The notes: generated from the letters alone by a model not told the origin. 64,000 nt of DNA from Rhizobiaceae bacterium (GCA_017644005.1 JAEPMJ010000001.1:992001-1056000); one strand, 5' to 3'. Positions 42,174 through 51,556 are shown, numbered from the stretch's first letter. Numbers and translations: made by a program.

Positions 42174-43313
42174 TCAGGCTCCCTCACCGCTTGTTGCCTC
42201 GACTCCGGCCGATCGCGGCCACAACGTCGCGAACAAAGTCTGTATCTGCGGTCGGAACATGTGTTCCAGCGCACCGGCGAACAGGATGACGAGGCCCTGA
42301 ATGATGACGATCATGTCTCGACTGATGGTAGGTATCTCGAAGGAAAGTTCCGCTCCGCCCTGATAAAGCGCGCCGAAAAGGATCGCCGCCGGAATGATGC
42401 CGACAGGATGCGAACGACCCATCAGCGCCACGGCGATGCCGACAAAACCGGCGCCAGTGACGAAATCCAGCTGCACCCGGTGCTGGTCGCCCATGATCGG
42501 GTTGAGCGCCATCATGCCGGCGAGAGCACCCGATATGATCATCGTTACCACGATGATGCGCGCTTCGCCGATGCCGGCATACCGCGCTGCCTTCGGGCTG
42601 TGGCCTTGTGTGCGGATTTCGTAGCCCAGCTTGGTGCGCCAGATCAGCAGCCAGACAAGCCATGCGCAGACCAGAGCCAGCAGGAAGGTGATGTTGAAGG
42701 GCGAGGAGCGGATCGGCAGGCCGAACATCTCGATCAGCCAGTTGAGCTTGGGCAGTTGCCCGCCCTCAAGGAAGGTACGGGTCTGCGGTGCCATCGAGCC
42801 TGCCGGTTTGATGACATCGACCAGCAGATACACCATCACGCTGGCTGCGATGAAATTGAACATGATGGTGGTGATGACGATGTGGGAGCCGCGCTTGGCC
42901 TGCAATATCCCGGGAATGAAGGCCCAGAATGCGCCGACGGCGCCGGCACCGAGAATGGCCAGCGGAAAGTTGACCCACCAGGGGAACACACCATCGAGCG
43001 AGAGGCACACTATGGCAACGCCGATGCCGCCGATATAGGCCTGTCCCTCGCCGCCGATATTGAACAGGCCGCAATGAAAGGCGACCGCGACAGCAAGCCC
43101 GGTAAAGATGAAACTGGTTGCGTAATAGAGCGTATAGGCGATCGACTGGCCGCGGCCGAAGGCGCCTTCAACAAGAATCCCGGCCGCGCGCAGCGGGTTT
43201 TCGCCCACGAGCATGACAACCAGGCCGGCAACGAGGAAGGCGACCAGCAGGTTGACAACCGGGATGAGGCCGTAGTCGGCCCAGCCGGGCAGCTTTGCAT
43301 ATGGTGTGCTCAT
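42174..43313 (-). CDS. Nucleoside-type ABC transporter permease 1
   Basis: 379 residues, with about nine to ten hydrophobic helices and the family motif AFHCGLFNIGGEGQAYIGGIGVAI, matching YufP/NupB-type permeases. It overlaps the ATPase gene by four bases (43310-43313), showing tight translational coupling. It partners with the second permease downstream. Confidence 0.92.
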   Translation of the reverse strand: MSTPYAKLPGWADYGLIPVVNLLVAFLVAGLVVMLVGENPLRAAGILVEGAFGRGQSIAYTLYYATSFIFTGLAVAVAFHCGLFNIGGEGQAYIGGIGVAIVCLSLDGVFPWWVNFPLAILGAGAVGAFWAFIPGILQAKRGSHIVITTIMFNFIAASVMVYLLVDVIKPAGSMAPQTRTFLEGGQLPKLNWLIEMFGLPIRSSPFNITFLLALVCAWLVWLLIWRTKLGYEIRTQGHSPKAARYAGIGEARIIVVTMIISGALAGMMALNPIMGDQHRVQLDFVTGAGFVGIAVALMGRSHPVGIIPAAILFGALYQGGAELSFEIPTISRDMIVIIQGLVILFAGALEHMFRPQIQTLFATLWPRSAGVEATSGEGA

Positions 43314-44842
43314 TCCGCGGCTTCCTTCGATTCAACGCCGGCCATCAGCAGGCCAAGTTCGCCTTCGGTCGCGTCCGGCCCGCGCTCACCAACGATACGT
43401 CCGTCGAACATCACCAGAATTCGGTCCGACAGCGAGCGGATTTCGTCCAATTCAACCGAAATCAGGAGAACCGCCTTGCCCTGATCGCGCATCGCAATCA
43501 GGCGTTTGTGGATGAACTCGATCGCGCCGACATCGACGCCGCGGGTCGGCTGGCCGACAATCAGAACCTCGGGGTCCTGTTCCATCTCGCGCGCCAGCAC
43601 GATCTTCTGCTGGTTGCCGCCCGAGAAATTGGCAGTCTTGAGCATCGGATTGGCGGGGCGGATATCGTATTTCTTCATGTTTTCCCCGGCCTCCGCGACG
43701 ATCTTCTCGCGGTCGAGGAAAGGGCCTTTCAGATATTGCGGCTCGTCGTGATAGCCGAGCACGGAATTCTCGTTCTCCTCGAACTGCAGCACCAAACCGA
43801 CATGGTGGCGGTCTTCCGGCACATGGGCGAGGCCCCGGTCGCGAAGATCGCCGGGGTCGGTAGCGCCGGACACATCAATCTCCTCGCCGAGCAGCGTTAC
43901 GGTGCCGGATTCGGCGACGCGGATGCCGGCGATGGTCTCCAGCAGTTCCGACTGCCCGTTGCCGGCAACGCCCGCGATGCCCACAATCTCACCGGCCCTG
44001 ACGTCGAAAGAGACGTCCTTGACCATGGTGACGCCGCGCGAATCCTTGACCGTAAGGCCCTTTACCGAGAGCTTGAAATCGCCCGGCCTGGCCTCGCCCT
44101 TTTCGACACGCAGCAGCACGCGGCGACCAACCATCAGCTCGGCCAGCTCTTCCACTGTGGTTTCCGCGGTCTTGCGGGTAGCCACCATCTCGCCCTGGCG
44201 CATAACCGAGACATTGTCGGTAATGGCCATGATCTCACGCAGCTTGTGCGTGATCAGCACCACCGTTTTGCCCTCTTCCTTGAGCTGGGCCAGGATGCGG
44301 AACAAATGGTCGGCCTCGGCCGGGGTCAGCACCCCGGTCGGCTCGTCGAGAATGAGGATATCGGCGCCGCGATAGAGCGCCTTGAGAATTTCCACACGCT
44401 GCTGAAGGCCGACCGGCAGCTCCTCGATGATGGCATCGGGATCGACCTCAAGCCCGTAGTCGCGCTCCAGCCGCTCCAGTTCCGACCGCGCCTTGGCGAT
44501 GGACGAACCGAGCAGCGCCTCGCCTTCGGCGCCAAGAATGATGTTCTCCAGGACCGTGAAATTCTCGACCAGCATGAAATGCTGATGAACCATGCCGATA
44601 CCGGCCGCAATGGCATCGTTCGGCGTGTCGATGACGGTCGGCTTGCCGTTAACGCTGATCGACCCGCTGTCGGCCTGATAGAAGCCGTAGAGAATAGACA
44701 TCAGCGTCGATTTGCCGGCGCCGTTTTCGCCGATGATGCCGTGAATAGTCCCTTTGGGGATTTTAAGATCGATGTTCCGGTTGGCGCGAACCGCACCAAA
44801 ACTCTTGTTGATGCCGACAAGCTCGATTGCCGCTTCCGCCAT
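43310..44842 (-). CDS. Nucleoside-type ABC transporter ATPase (two ABC domains)
   Basis: 510 residues with two ABC cassettes. The first has GENGAGKSTLMSILYG (Walker A), a VGLQQRVEILKALYRGADILILDEPTGVLTP signature/Walker B. The second has a degenerate Walker A (IAGVAGNGQSELLE) and FSGGNQQKIVLAREM signature, as usual in the YufO/NupA and sugar (RbsA-like) families. It powers the two permeases. First gene of the operon ATPase-permease-permease, followed by cdd-punA-deoA. The binding protein is encoded separately at 47094. Confidence 0.93.
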   Translation of the reverse strand: MAEAAIELVGINKSFGAVRANRNIDLKIPKGTIHGIIGENGAGKSTLMSILYGFYQADSGSISVNGKPTVIDTPNDAIAAGIGMVHQHFMLVENFTVLENIILGAEGEALLGSSIAKARSELERLERDYGLEVDPDAIIEELPVGLQQRVEILKALYRGADILILDEPTGVLTPAEADHLFRILAQLKEEGKTVVLITHKLREIMAITDNVSVMRQGEMVATRKTAETTVEELAELMVGRRVLLRVEKGEARPGDFKLSVKGLTVKDSRGVTMVKDVSFDVRAGEIVGIAGVAGNGQSELLETIAGIRVAESGTVTLLGEEIDVSGATDPGDLRDRGLAHVPEDRHHVGLVLQFEENENSVLGYHDEPQYLKGPFLDREKIVAEAGENMKKYDIRPANPMLKTANFSGGNQQKIVLAREMEQDPEVLIVGQPTRGVDVGAIEFIHKRLIAMRDQGKAVLLISVELDEIRSLSDRILVMFDGRIVGERGPDATEGELGLLMAGVESKEAAE

Positions 44843-45026
44843 CTACCGTTCCCACCCTGTTGATCGCCGTTGCAGCGATTTTTTATCATTTGGTCAAGGG
44901 GACTATCATGGCGGTCCCCGGCTGCCAATTCCCCAATGGACAATCGGGCGCCAAGCCCAGTCTCGACAAAAGCGGCAGCGCTTGTCAATTTCAACCGACA
45001 AACGAGCAAGTCAGCCAAGCGATTCC

Positions 45027-45473
45027 GTGAGCAACAGCCTGAGCCGCAATCCACCTTCGAGACGCAACGATTACGTTGCTTTCCGGCCGATCACAACGCG
45101 CTGGATGGACAACGACCTTTACGGGCACATGAACAACGTCGTGCATTATTCGCTGTTCGATACCGCCGTGAATGGCTGGCTTATCGAACAGGGGGTGCTC
45201 GATATCCACACCGGCGATCAAATCGGCCTCGTGGTGGAAACCGGCTGCCGCTACCATGCCGAACTCGCCTTTCCGGACATGGTGCATGCGGGAATCCGGG
45301 TCGGCCGGCTCGGCGGGTCGTCAGTGCGCTACGAAGTCGGCCTGTTTCGCAACGACGAGGACAGCGCGGCGGCGGAGGGGTTTTTCGTGCATGTTTATGT
45401 CGATAGGCAGACGCGCCGGCCAAAACCGCTCAATGCGAATTTGCGCGCTGCCCTGGAGCCGCTGGTGAGATGA
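45027..45473 (+). CDS. Acyl-CoA thioesterase (4-hydroxybenzoyl-CoA thioesterase family)
   Basis: 148 residues from GTG 45027; the frame is open to 44754, but that would run into the divergent ATPase gene's 5' end and has no family match. The hot-dog fold signature TRWMDNDLYGHMNNVVHYSLFDTAVNGWL (Asp and His/Asn-Asn site) is clear, followed by RVGRLGGSSVRYEVGLF. It hydrolyses acyl-CoA thioesters in the cytoplasm. Its stop overlaps the slyX start as ATGA. Confidence 0.88.
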   Translation: MSNSLSRNPPSRRNDYVAFRPITTRWMDNDLYGHMNNVVHYSLFDTAVNGWLIEQGVLDIHTGDQIGLVVETGCRYHAELAFPDMVHAGIRVGRLGGSSVRYEVGLFRNDEDSAAAEGFFVHVYVDRQTRRPKPLNANLRAALEPLVR

Positions 45474-45682
45474 CAGACGACACCGACGAACGCATCACCC
45501 GGCTCGAAATCCTGGTCGCCGAGCAGGAGCGCACGATCGCCGAACTGTCCGACCAGCTCCAGGAACAGTGGGCGACAACCGAGAAGATGCGCAAGAAGCT
45601 GGATGCGCTGACGGAGCGCTTTCTGGCGCTTGAAGAACAGACGCTGCCGGAAACGCCGGTTACCAAACCGCCGCACTATTAG
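45470..45682 (+). CDS. slyX: SlyX family protein
   Basis: 70 residues, a coiled-coil (ITRLEILVAEQERTIAELSDQLQEQWATTEKMRKKLDALTERFLALEEQ) with the Pro-rich C-terminus TPVTKPPHY typical of SlyX. Function unknown; the family is widespread in proteobacteria. It is translationally coupled to the thioesterase gene. It ends 6 bases before the convergent MFS gene stop. Confidence 0.9.
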   Translation: MTDDTDERITRLEILVAEQERTIAELSDQLQEQWATTEKMRKKLDALTERFLALEEQTLPETPVTKPPHY

Positions 45683-45688
45683 CCGGCA

Positions 45689-46870
45689 TCAGTCGATCAG
45701 GCCGACACGCCGACGGCGGAGCAGCGGCGCCAGAAGCGCCGGACCCAACAGGGCAGACAGCGCCAGAAACCACCCGAGCCCAGCGAAGCCGAAACGCTCG
45801 ATCACGTAACCGGCGACCGGGGGCGCCACCACAGTGGTGATGCCGCCCGCCTGCGCGATAATGCCGATCGCCACCGAGGCCGACCCGCCGGCGGGCACAA
45901 TGAACGGCACGCTGGCGAAAAGCGCCGACGCGATCACCCCGCTGGCGACCGCATAAACCACCGCAGCCACGGTGGCGGCAACCATCCCGCTCGGCGTGAA
46001 GATGGGCAGCGCGGAAACCGCCGTGCCTACAAAGCCGGCGATGCACAACAACATTGCAAAACGGGCGCGGCGGCCCTTCATGACATAACCGGTGAATATA
46101 TTGCCGACGGGCACGATAAGCGCGATGACGCCGGCGGCGATTGCCAGGTCGGATCTGCCGGACTGGATGAACTCCGGCAGGAAGGCAAAGAACGCGATCG
46201 ACAGTGTGACATAGACGCCGAAGGCTGCGGCGACCAGAAGCACGTCGGTCGATGCCGAAGCGCGTATTGGCGGCAGCCCCTGCGGTTTCGGAGGCTCGTC
46301 CACCGTTTCGAGATCGTATGCCAGCCATGCCGCCAAGAGGCTGGCGACGCCGAAACCGGCCACAACAGTTGCCAGAAATGCGCGTTCCCCGAAGGCCGGT
46401 ACCATTGCGGAGGCGAGAAAGTCGGCGATTGCGAAGCCGATCGGCACGAAGCCACCCCAGATCGCAAGCGCAGGCGCCTTGAACTCGGCCGGCGCAAGCG
46501 CGCTGACAAGCGCCGGTACTGCGATCACCAACGGCAAATAACCCAGCGCTTCGACAAGCCGCGCCGCCAGCACGGCTGTCTGGCTTTCGAACGCGGCGAT
46601 GCCGATGCCGCCGATGAAAAGCAGCACCGTCGAAAAGACGAATGAGCGGTAGAGGCCGGCGCGGCTGATGGCGAAGGCGGCCGGTAGCGAGGCAAGCGCC
46701 ACAAACAGGCCCAGCAGCGCCGTCAGCCAGCCGATGGCGACCAGCGACATGCCGGCGTCTTCTCGATACCAGCCGATCAGCGGCGCGATCTTGCCCAGCT
46801 GCGTGCCAGCCAGAATGCCAGCGACCAAAAGCATGGAAATGGCGGCGAGGCGCTTTCGTGTGTCGATCAT
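45689..46870 (-). CDS. MFS transporter (CynX/NimT-like)
   Basis: 393 residues with 12 hydrophobic segments, including FVALASLPAAFAISRAGLYRSFV and a cytoplasmic loop near residue 195. Overall order resembles the CynX/NimT cyanate/nitroimidazole group of the major facilitator superfamily. Export of a small compound is likely; substrate unknown. It is transcribed in the same direction as the nucleoside ABC genes but sits between them and the binding-protein gene. Confidence 0.8.
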   Translation of the reverse strand: MIDTRKRLAAISMLLVAGILAGTQLGKIAPLIGWYREDAGMSLVAIGWLTALLGLFVALASLPAAFAISRAGLYRSFVFSTVLLFIGGIGIAAFESQTAVLAARLVEALGYLPLVIAVPALVSALAPAEFKAPALAIWGGFVPIGFAIADFLASAMVPAFGERAFLATVVAGFGVASLLAAWLAYDLETVDEPPKPQGLPPIRASASTDVLLVAAAFGVYVTLSIAFFAFLPEFIQSGRSDLAIAAGVIALIVPVGNIFTGYVMKGRRARFAMLLCIAGFVGTAVSALPIFTPSGMVAATVAAVVYAVASGVIASALFASVPFIVPAGGSASVAIGIIAQAGGITTVVAPPVAGYVIERFGFAGLGWFLALSALLGPALLAPLLRRRRVGLID

Positions 46871-46917
46871 GTCCGCATTTCCGTTTCCACAGGACCGCCT
46901 GGCAGTGCCGATAGGCC

Positions 46918-46967
46918 GTCCCTCATCCTGAAGTACAAGCTGTGGCGTGTCTCGAAGAACGACGCGC
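46918..46967. repeat. Degenerate rhizobial intergenic repeat
   Basis: The stretch CCCTCATCCTGAAGTACAAG ... TCTCGAAGAACGACGCGCC resembles the widespread Hyphomicrobiales element with arms CCTCATCCTGAGG and CCTCGAAGGACG, with several substitutions. It lies in the 223-base gap between the MFS and BmpA genes. The match is from memory of the motif, so only moderate. Confidence 0.4.
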
Positions 46968-47044
46968 CAGAATCACCTGCAATCGTAGTTCATGCCCTGC
47001 GGCGCCTGCCAATTGCCAATGGGTGCAATCCGCTGCGCCAACGA

Positions 47045-47074
47045 AAAAGCCGCCGGGCGAACCCGGCGGCTTTC
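47045..47074 (-). terminator. Rho-independent terminator of the BmpA gene
   Basis: On the minus strand AAAGCCGCCGGG pairs perfectly with CCCGGCGGCTTT across a TTCG tetraloop, followed by more T residues (47047-47074 is the stem-loop). It lies 20 bases beyond the stop of the binding-protein gene. The strong UUCG-capped stem makes this a confident call. Confidence 0.9.
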
Positions 47075-47093
47075 GGCAAACTATGCTGCCCGA

Positions 47094-48083
47094 TCAGTAG
47101 GGGCAGTTGTTGTCGGACATGTAGTCGTGGACCGTCACCGTGCCGGCGATGATGTCGGCCTTGGCCTTCTCGACCGCGGCTTTCATCTCGTCGGTGATCA
47201 GCGATGCGTTGTTGTCGTCAAGCGCATAACCCACGCCGTCCTCTGCCAGGCCGAGCACATTGAAGCCGGTGGTGAATTCGCCATTCTTGGCGTCCATGAA
47301 GGCGTTGTAGACAGCAACGTCCACGCGCTTCAGCATGGAGGTCAGAACCTTGCCCGGATGCAGGTAGTTCTGGTTGGAGTCGACGCCGATGCCGAGATTG
47401 CCGGCATCCGCGGCAGCCTGGAGCACGCCCACGCCGGTACCGCCGGCAGCCGCGTAAACGACGTCAGCGCCCTGGGACATCTGCGACTTGGTGATCTCGC
47501 CGCCCTTGGTCGGGTCGTTCCAGGCAGCCGGTGTGTCGCCCGTGTAGTTCTGGATGACATCGGTTGCACCGGCAGCCTTGGCGCCGCCCACATAACCGCA
47601 AGCGAATTTGCGGATCAGCGGAATGTCCATACCGCCGACGAAGCCCACCTTCTTGGATTCGGACGCCATCGCCGCGAGAACGCCGACGAGATAGGAGCCC
47701 TCATGCTCGTTGTAGACGACCGAGCGGACATTCGGCAGATCTACGACCATGTCGATGATGGCGAAGTGAGTGTCGGGAAATTCGGCAGCCACTTTCTCAA
47801 GCGCCGCCGCCCAGGAGAAACCGGCCATCACGATCGGATTGCGGCCATCCTCGGCGAAACGCAGCAGCGCCTGCTCGCGCTGGGCGTCGTTGGAAATCTC
47901 GAACTCGACATATTCGATGCCGGTTTCTTCGGAGAATTTCTGGGCGCCGTTGTACGACGCTTCATTGAAGGACTTGTCGAACTTGCCACCAAGATCGAAC
48001 AGCAGCGCAGGCGCTATTTCCTCCGCATAGGCCGTGACGGACATCGCGGCGGCAGCCAAAAGGCCAAGAACTAATCTCTTCAT
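47094..48083 (-). CDS. BmpA/PnrA-like nucleoside-binding lipoprotein family protein
   Basis: 329 residues from ATG 48083; the frame is open upstream without a ribosome site. A Sec signal peptide (RLVLGLLAAAAMSVTAYA) precedes the BmpA domain (PALLFDLGGKFDKSFNEASYNGAQKFSEETGIEY, then AIIDMVVDLPNVRSVVYNEHEGSYLVGVLAA). No lipobox cysteine is seen, so it is probably periplasmic rather than a lipoprotein. It binds nucleosides for the ABC importer at 41201-44842, from which it is separated by three unrelated genes. Followed by a strong terminator. Confidence 0.92.
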   Translation of the reverse strand: MKRLVLGLLAAAAMSVTAYAEEIAPALLFDLGGKFDKSFNEASYNGAQKFSEETGIEYVEFEISNDAQREQALLRFAEDGRNPIVMAGFSWAAALEKVAAEFPDTHFAIIDMVVDLPNVRSVVYNEHEGSYLVGVLAAMASESKKVGFVGGMDIPLIRKFACGYVGGAKAAGATDVIQNYTGDTPAAWNDPTKGGEITKSQMSQGADVVYAAAGGTGVGVLQAAADAGNLGIGVDSNQNYLHPGKVLTSMLKRVDVAVYNAFMDAKNGEFTTGFNVLGLAEDGVGYALDDNNASLITDEMKAAVEKAKADIIAGTVTVHDYMSDNNCPY

Positions 48084-48256
48084 GTGATCCACACCCTGTC
48101 GGTTGCACTCATTGTTACTTCTGTGGCCGTCACCGGGACGGCGACAGCACATCTTTTTGGCGGAAGGCAACATCCGCTTCGACCCAGTTTTGCATGCGCC
48201 GAAATAAAATTCACGCGGAATTTTGACCTTCCGGACAAATATGGTTTCCGGCCTGC

Positions 48257-48925
48257 TCAGGACCGGCTGGCGGCATCCGGAAGCGGACAGGAGACACCGG
48301 TTCCCCGTAAACCGCAATAGCCATGCGGATTCTTCGCCAGATATTGCTGATGCTCGGCCTCGGCGAAATAGAACTCTTGCGCCGGCTTGATCTCTGTGGT
48401 GATGCGGCCGCGGCCGACGCTGCCCAGTGCAGCCTGATAGGCGTCGCGGGATGCAATCGCTGCTTCATGTTGCGCGTCTGACGATGTGTAGACCGTTGAC
48501 CGGTAGGTGGTGCCGATATCGTTGCCCTGGCGCATTCCCTGCGTCGGATCGTGGTTTTCCCAGAAAATGGCCAGCAATTCAGAGAAGGTGACGCGCCCCG
48601 GGTCATAAACGACCAGCACGACCTCAGCATGGCCGGTGAGTCCGGTGCAGGTTTCCTGGTAGGTCGGGTTTGGCGTGAAACCGCCGGCATATCCTACTGC
48701 CGTGACCCAAACGCCTTCGGTCTGCCAGAAAAGCCGCTCCGCGCCCCAGAAACAGCCCATGCCGAACATCACTGTTTCCAGACCCTCAGGATATGGTCCG
48801 TCGAGGGCGCGGCCGGAAACGAAATGCCTGCTGGAGGTCGGGATCGGTTCCGGGCGGCCCGGTAGTGCATTTGCCTGCTCGGGTAACTGCGTCTTCTTGT
48901 TTATGAGGTCGCCTAGAAAGAACAT
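48257..48925 (-). CDS. msrA: Peptide methionine sulfoxide reductase MsrA
   Basis: 222 residues from ATG 48925 ([13 protein letters not shown]), after GGGG. The catalytic motif [16 protein letters not shown] and the substrate Glu/Tyr segments [25 protein letters not shown] and [11 protein letters not shown] are all present. The C-terminus holds two further cysteines ([15 protein letters not shown]) suited to thioredoxin recycling. It reduces methionine-S-sulfoxide in proteins. The frame runs on upstream into the next gene, but that part has no family match. Confidence 0.94.
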   Translation of the reverse strand: MFFLGDLINKKTQLPEQANALPGRPEPIPTSSRHFVSGRALDGPYPEGLETVMFGMGCFWGAERLFWQTEGVWVTAVGYAGGFTPNPTYQETCTGLTGHAEVVLVVYDPGRVTFSELLAIFWENHDPTQGMRQGNDIGTTYRSTVYTSSDAQHEAAIASRDAYQAALGSVGRGRITTEIKPAQEFYFAEAEHQQYLAKNPHGYCGLRGTGVSCPLPDAASRS

Positions 48926-48939
48926 CCAACGCCCCTTTT

Positions 48940-49263
48940 CTAGATTGAAGCGAATCGGCTGGTTCGGCGCTCCGGCCGTCGGCCGATCAGATAAAGCAGC
49001 AACGCCAGAACCAGGAAAACCGCGAATCCCGGAGCCGAGAGCAATGTCAGAACGATCGGATCCCAGGCATAGGGCGCCAGAACCTCGCTGACCGCCGCCT
49101 CCGATGCCGCATAGCTGCCGGGCGATACCGACTGCCAGCTCTGCGACAGCGCCGTCATGACGATCTGGTCGGCGGCGATCGAGCGCGTTGCATCGAGCAC
49201 CGCCATGATGACTGCGACAGCGAGCGAGATCGTTGCCAGTAGGCGGAAAAAGAAGCGGATCAT
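48940..49263 (-). CDS. Small membrane protein of unknown function
   Basis: 107 residues from ATG 49263. Two hydrophobic helices ([23 protein letters not shown] near the start and [15 protein letters not shown] near the end) flank a polar loop ([19 protein letters not shown]). No family is recognised. It lies 14 bases before msrA on the same strand and may be co-transcribed. It resembles short conserved Rhizobiales membrane proteins in layout only. Confidence 0.7.
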   Translation of the reverse strand: MIRFFFRLLATISLAVAVIMAVLDATRSIAADQIVMTALSQSWQSVSPGSYAASEAAVSEVLAPYAWDPIVLTLLSAPGFAVFLVLALLLYLIGRRPERRTSRFASI

Positions 49264-49515
49264 ACCTTTGCCGTGGCGGCTGCCGCGGCATTTTCGTCCC
49301 GGCGGCAGCCTCAAATCTACAAATTTTGGCAAAGAGATAGGGCGGCCAGCGAATTTGCGCAATCTCAGCACGGAATCGTGAGCGCGCCGGCCGCCGCGGT
49401 GCGGAGCGCGGCAGCCCGGCATCCCTCCACTATTGAACGAGCCCGCGGGCTTGGCATTCGCCGCCAATTCGACTAGATGAGCCACCGCGCTACCTGGCCA
49501 TGCCGGGTACCGCGT

Positions 49516-49605
49516 GGTGAGGTGGCCGAGTGGTTGAAGGCGCACGCCTGGAACGCGTGTATACGGGAAACCGTATCGAGGGTTCGAATCCCTCTCTCAC
49601 CGCCA
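49516..49605 (+). tRNA. tRNA-Ser (anticodon GGA)
   Basis: A 90-base class II tRNA. Acceptor arm GGTGAGG (49516-49522) pairs with TCTCACC (49595-49601), with discriminator G and encoded CCA at 49603-49605. The anticodon stem CACGC/GCGTG brackets loop CTGGAAC with anticodon GGA, reading UCC/UCU. A long variable arm (TACGGGAAACCGTA) and T-arm GAGGG-TTCGAAT-CCCTC are clear. The convergent MFS gene stops at the very next base, 49606. Confidence 0.97.
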
Positions 49606-51060
49606 CTATCTGGCTCGGTTTCGCTTCGTAAAACACTCCTGAGCCGTTCGCCGGTCGCGACGGCGCGGCGCGAGGACAACGCCGATCAGAGTGCCGGCGA
49701 CGATCGCTGCCGCGACAAGGAACGTTACCGAAAAAGCGTGTGCAACCGTATCGGCACCTGCATCGACGATCTGGCGCGAGCCGAGTGCAGTTGCAAACAC
49801 AGCCGCCATCAAAGAAGCGCCGGTCATGAAGCCGAGATTGCGGGAAAGGCCAAGCAGACCGGACACCATGCCGCGCTGGTCCTGCCTCGCGATCAGCATC
49901 AGCTCGGTATTGTTGGCGGCGAGGAACAGCTGGAAACCCGGTGTCAGCAGAAGCAGCGACAGCACATAACCGGCAACACCGTAGATCTGCGGCACCACGG
50001 CAAGGCAGGCCAGACCGGCGAATATCTGCAGAAGGCCGATCCTGACGACACGAGCGGTACCCAGGCGGTCGGTGATCCGGCCGGCGGGGATGCCAGACAG
50101 AGCCGACGCGGCCGGGCCCACCGATAGCACAAGTCCGGCCTGAATCGCATCGAGCCCGAGACCCAGTGTCAGGAAGAACGGGCCGACAACCAGCGTCGAC
50201 ATCATTACTGTTGCGACAATCAGGTTTGCCGCCAGCCCGGTCGCCAAGGCGGCCTCGCGCAGGGCGGCCAGTTGCACCAGTGGAGCCGGCCTGGTGCGTT
50301 CCACCAGCACGAAGACGACGCAGCCAGACAGCGCCAAGACAAGCAGAACCAGATGCGCGGCTGCGAATCCACGCTCGCCGCCGGTCATGGCCAGGGCGAA
50401 CGCCACAAGCGTCAGGGCAAGTACGACGGCGCCCGGCATGTCGACATGCGCCAGGCTGACCGGTTCCGATTTTCGGTCCGCCGGAACCGCGACTGCTGCG
50501 AATGCGAGTGCCGAAAGTCCGGCAAGTGCAAGCACCACGAAAGCAAGCCGCCAACCTGACCAGTCTATCAGGATGCCGGCAAGCGACGGCCCGAGCGCGG
50601 TGCCGATGGCCGACATTGTGCCAAGCACACCCATAGCGGTTCCCATCAGTTGCGGGCTGACAGTCTCGCGCGCGATTGCCATCGGCAATGCCATCAGTAT
50701 CGCTCCGCCCACGCCCTGCAGCGCGCGTGCGGCAATCAGAGCGCCAAGCGAGGGCGCGAGCGCGCTCAACCCCGACGCCGCCACGAAGAGTGCCAACCCG
50801 GCGAGAAAAATGGTGCGCTTGCCGAAAAGATCGCCCAGGCGGCCGCCGATCACGACCGTTGCCGTGAGCGAAAGCAGATAGGTCAGGACGACCCACTGCA
50901 CCCGGTACATGGGGGCGGAAAATTCGACCGCGAGCACGGGTAATGCGGTCGTTGAGATGCTGACGCCCAGAGACGCGAGCAGAATGGCAAGCGCGAGTGC
51001 CGTGAGCCCGGCCCGGCTTGCCGCAGCCGAGCTGGTTTTGATGGAAGCCGACCCAGTCAT
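49606..51060 (-). CDS. MFS drug transporter (DHA2-like)
   Basis: 484 residues from ATG 51060, with about 14 hydrophobic segments. [34 protein letters not shown] (motif A) and [19 protein letters not shown] (motif B-like) place it in the DHA2 (14-TM) drug exporter group, with the conserved [22 protein letters not shown] motif C. It exports drugs or toxic compounds by proton antiport. It is divergent from a MerR regulator, and a SoxR-box-like element sits in its promoter. Its stop abuts tRNA-Ser. Confidence 0.9.
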   Translation of the reverse strand: MTGSASIKTSSAAASRAGLTALALAILLASLGVSISTTALPVLAVEFSAPMYRVQWVVLTYLLSLTATVVIGGRLGDLFGKRTIFLAGLALFVAASGLSALAPSLGALIAARALQGVGGAILMALPMAIARETVSPQLMGTAMGVLGTMSAIGTALGPSLAGILIDWSGWRLAFVVLALAGLSALAFAAVAVPADRKSEPVSLAHVDMPGAVVLALTLVAFALAMTGGERGFAAAHLVLLVLALSGCVVFVLVERTRPAPLVQLAALREAALATGLAANLIVATVMMSTLVVGPFFLTLGLGLDAIQAGLVLSVGPAASALSGIPAGRITDRLGTARVVRIGLLQIFAGLACLAVVPQIYGVAGYVLSLLLLTPGFQLFLAANNTELMLIARQDQRGMVSGLLGLSRNLGFMTGASLMAAVFATALGSRQIVDAGADTVAHAFSVTFLVAAAIVAGTLIGVVLAPRRRDRRTAQECFTKRNRAR

Positions 51061-51103
51061 GATTCCGACCTTGCAACAGTACCCTTGAGGGGGCACTGTG
51101 CCA

Positions 51104-51121
51104 CTTCAAGTCAACTTGAGG
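51104..51121. promoter_or_regulatory. SoxR-box-like MerR operator
   Basis: CTTCAAGTCAACTTGAGG matches 16 of 18 bases of the E. coli SoxR site CCTCAAGTTAACTTGAGG. It lies inside the 19-base spacer of a candidate minus-strand promoter for the MFS gene (-35 TTGACC at 51125-51120, -10 CACAGT at 51100-51095), the arrangement used by MerR-family activators. It lies 6 bases before the MerR start, so autoregulation is also likely. Confidence 0.7.
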
Positions 51122-51127
51122 TCAAGT

Positions 51128-51529
51128 ATGAAAGTTCTCGATATCGGCGAAGTCTCCGAACGCACCGGCGTGCCGCCGTCGGCACTGCGTTATTATGACG
51201 AGATCGGACTGGTCCCCTCGATTGGCCGGCATGGGCTTCGGCGCCAATTCGGCCCGGAGGCGCTGCTTCAGATCACGCTGATATCGCTTGGCAAGAAAGC
51301 CGGCTTCTCGCTCGGGGAGATCGCCGAAATGTTCGCCGGTTCAGGCGGCAAGAACCTGCCGCGCGAAACGCTGCACGCCCGCGCCGCCGCGATAGACGAT
51401 GACATTCGCGATCTCACCCTGTTGCGTGACATGCTGAAACATGTAGCGAACTGCCCGGCACCGGCGCACCTGGAGTGCCCTCGGTTCAGGAAACTGTTGA
51501 AGGTTGCCGGCCGGAAGCCACACAACTGA
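51128..51529 (+). CDS. MerR family regulator, SoxR-like but without the iron-sulfur cysteines
   Basis: 133 residues from ATG 51128. The N-terminal MerR helix-turn-helix (LDIGEVSERTGVPPSALRYYDEIGLVPSIGRHGLRRQFGPEAL) resembles SoxR, followed by a dimerisation helix. SoxR has a four-cysteine [2Fe-2S] cluster; here only Cys109 and Cys117 remain, in NCPAPAHLECPRF. It probably controls the divergent MFS exporter through the SoxR-box-like operator. The signal could be thiol oxidation, metal or drug binding; not determinable from sequence. Confidence 0.88.
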   Translation: MKVLDIGEVSERTGVPPSALRYYDEIGLVPSIGRHGLRRQFGPEALLQITLISLGKKAGFSLGEIAEMFAGSGGKNLPRETLHARAAAIDDDIRDLTLLRDMLKHVANCPAPAHLECPRFRKLLKVAGRKPHN

Positions 51530-51556
51530 TCAGAGGATCTGTTTGGTTCGCCGGTT

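Noticed and set aside
42156..43484. Open frame of about 442 codons on the plus strand opposite the permease gene
   Set aside because: Composition is Asp/His/Arg-rich and low in hydrophobics, with no family features; the minus strand has a clear permease.
43295..44863. Open frame of about 522 codons opposite the ABC ATPase gene
   Set aside because: It mirrors the ATPase gene exactly, has no recognisable domain and no ribosome site.
49516..49605. tRNA-Ser as an integration site for a genomic island
   Set aside because: No integrase, direct repeat of the tRNA end or phage-like gene is present on either side.
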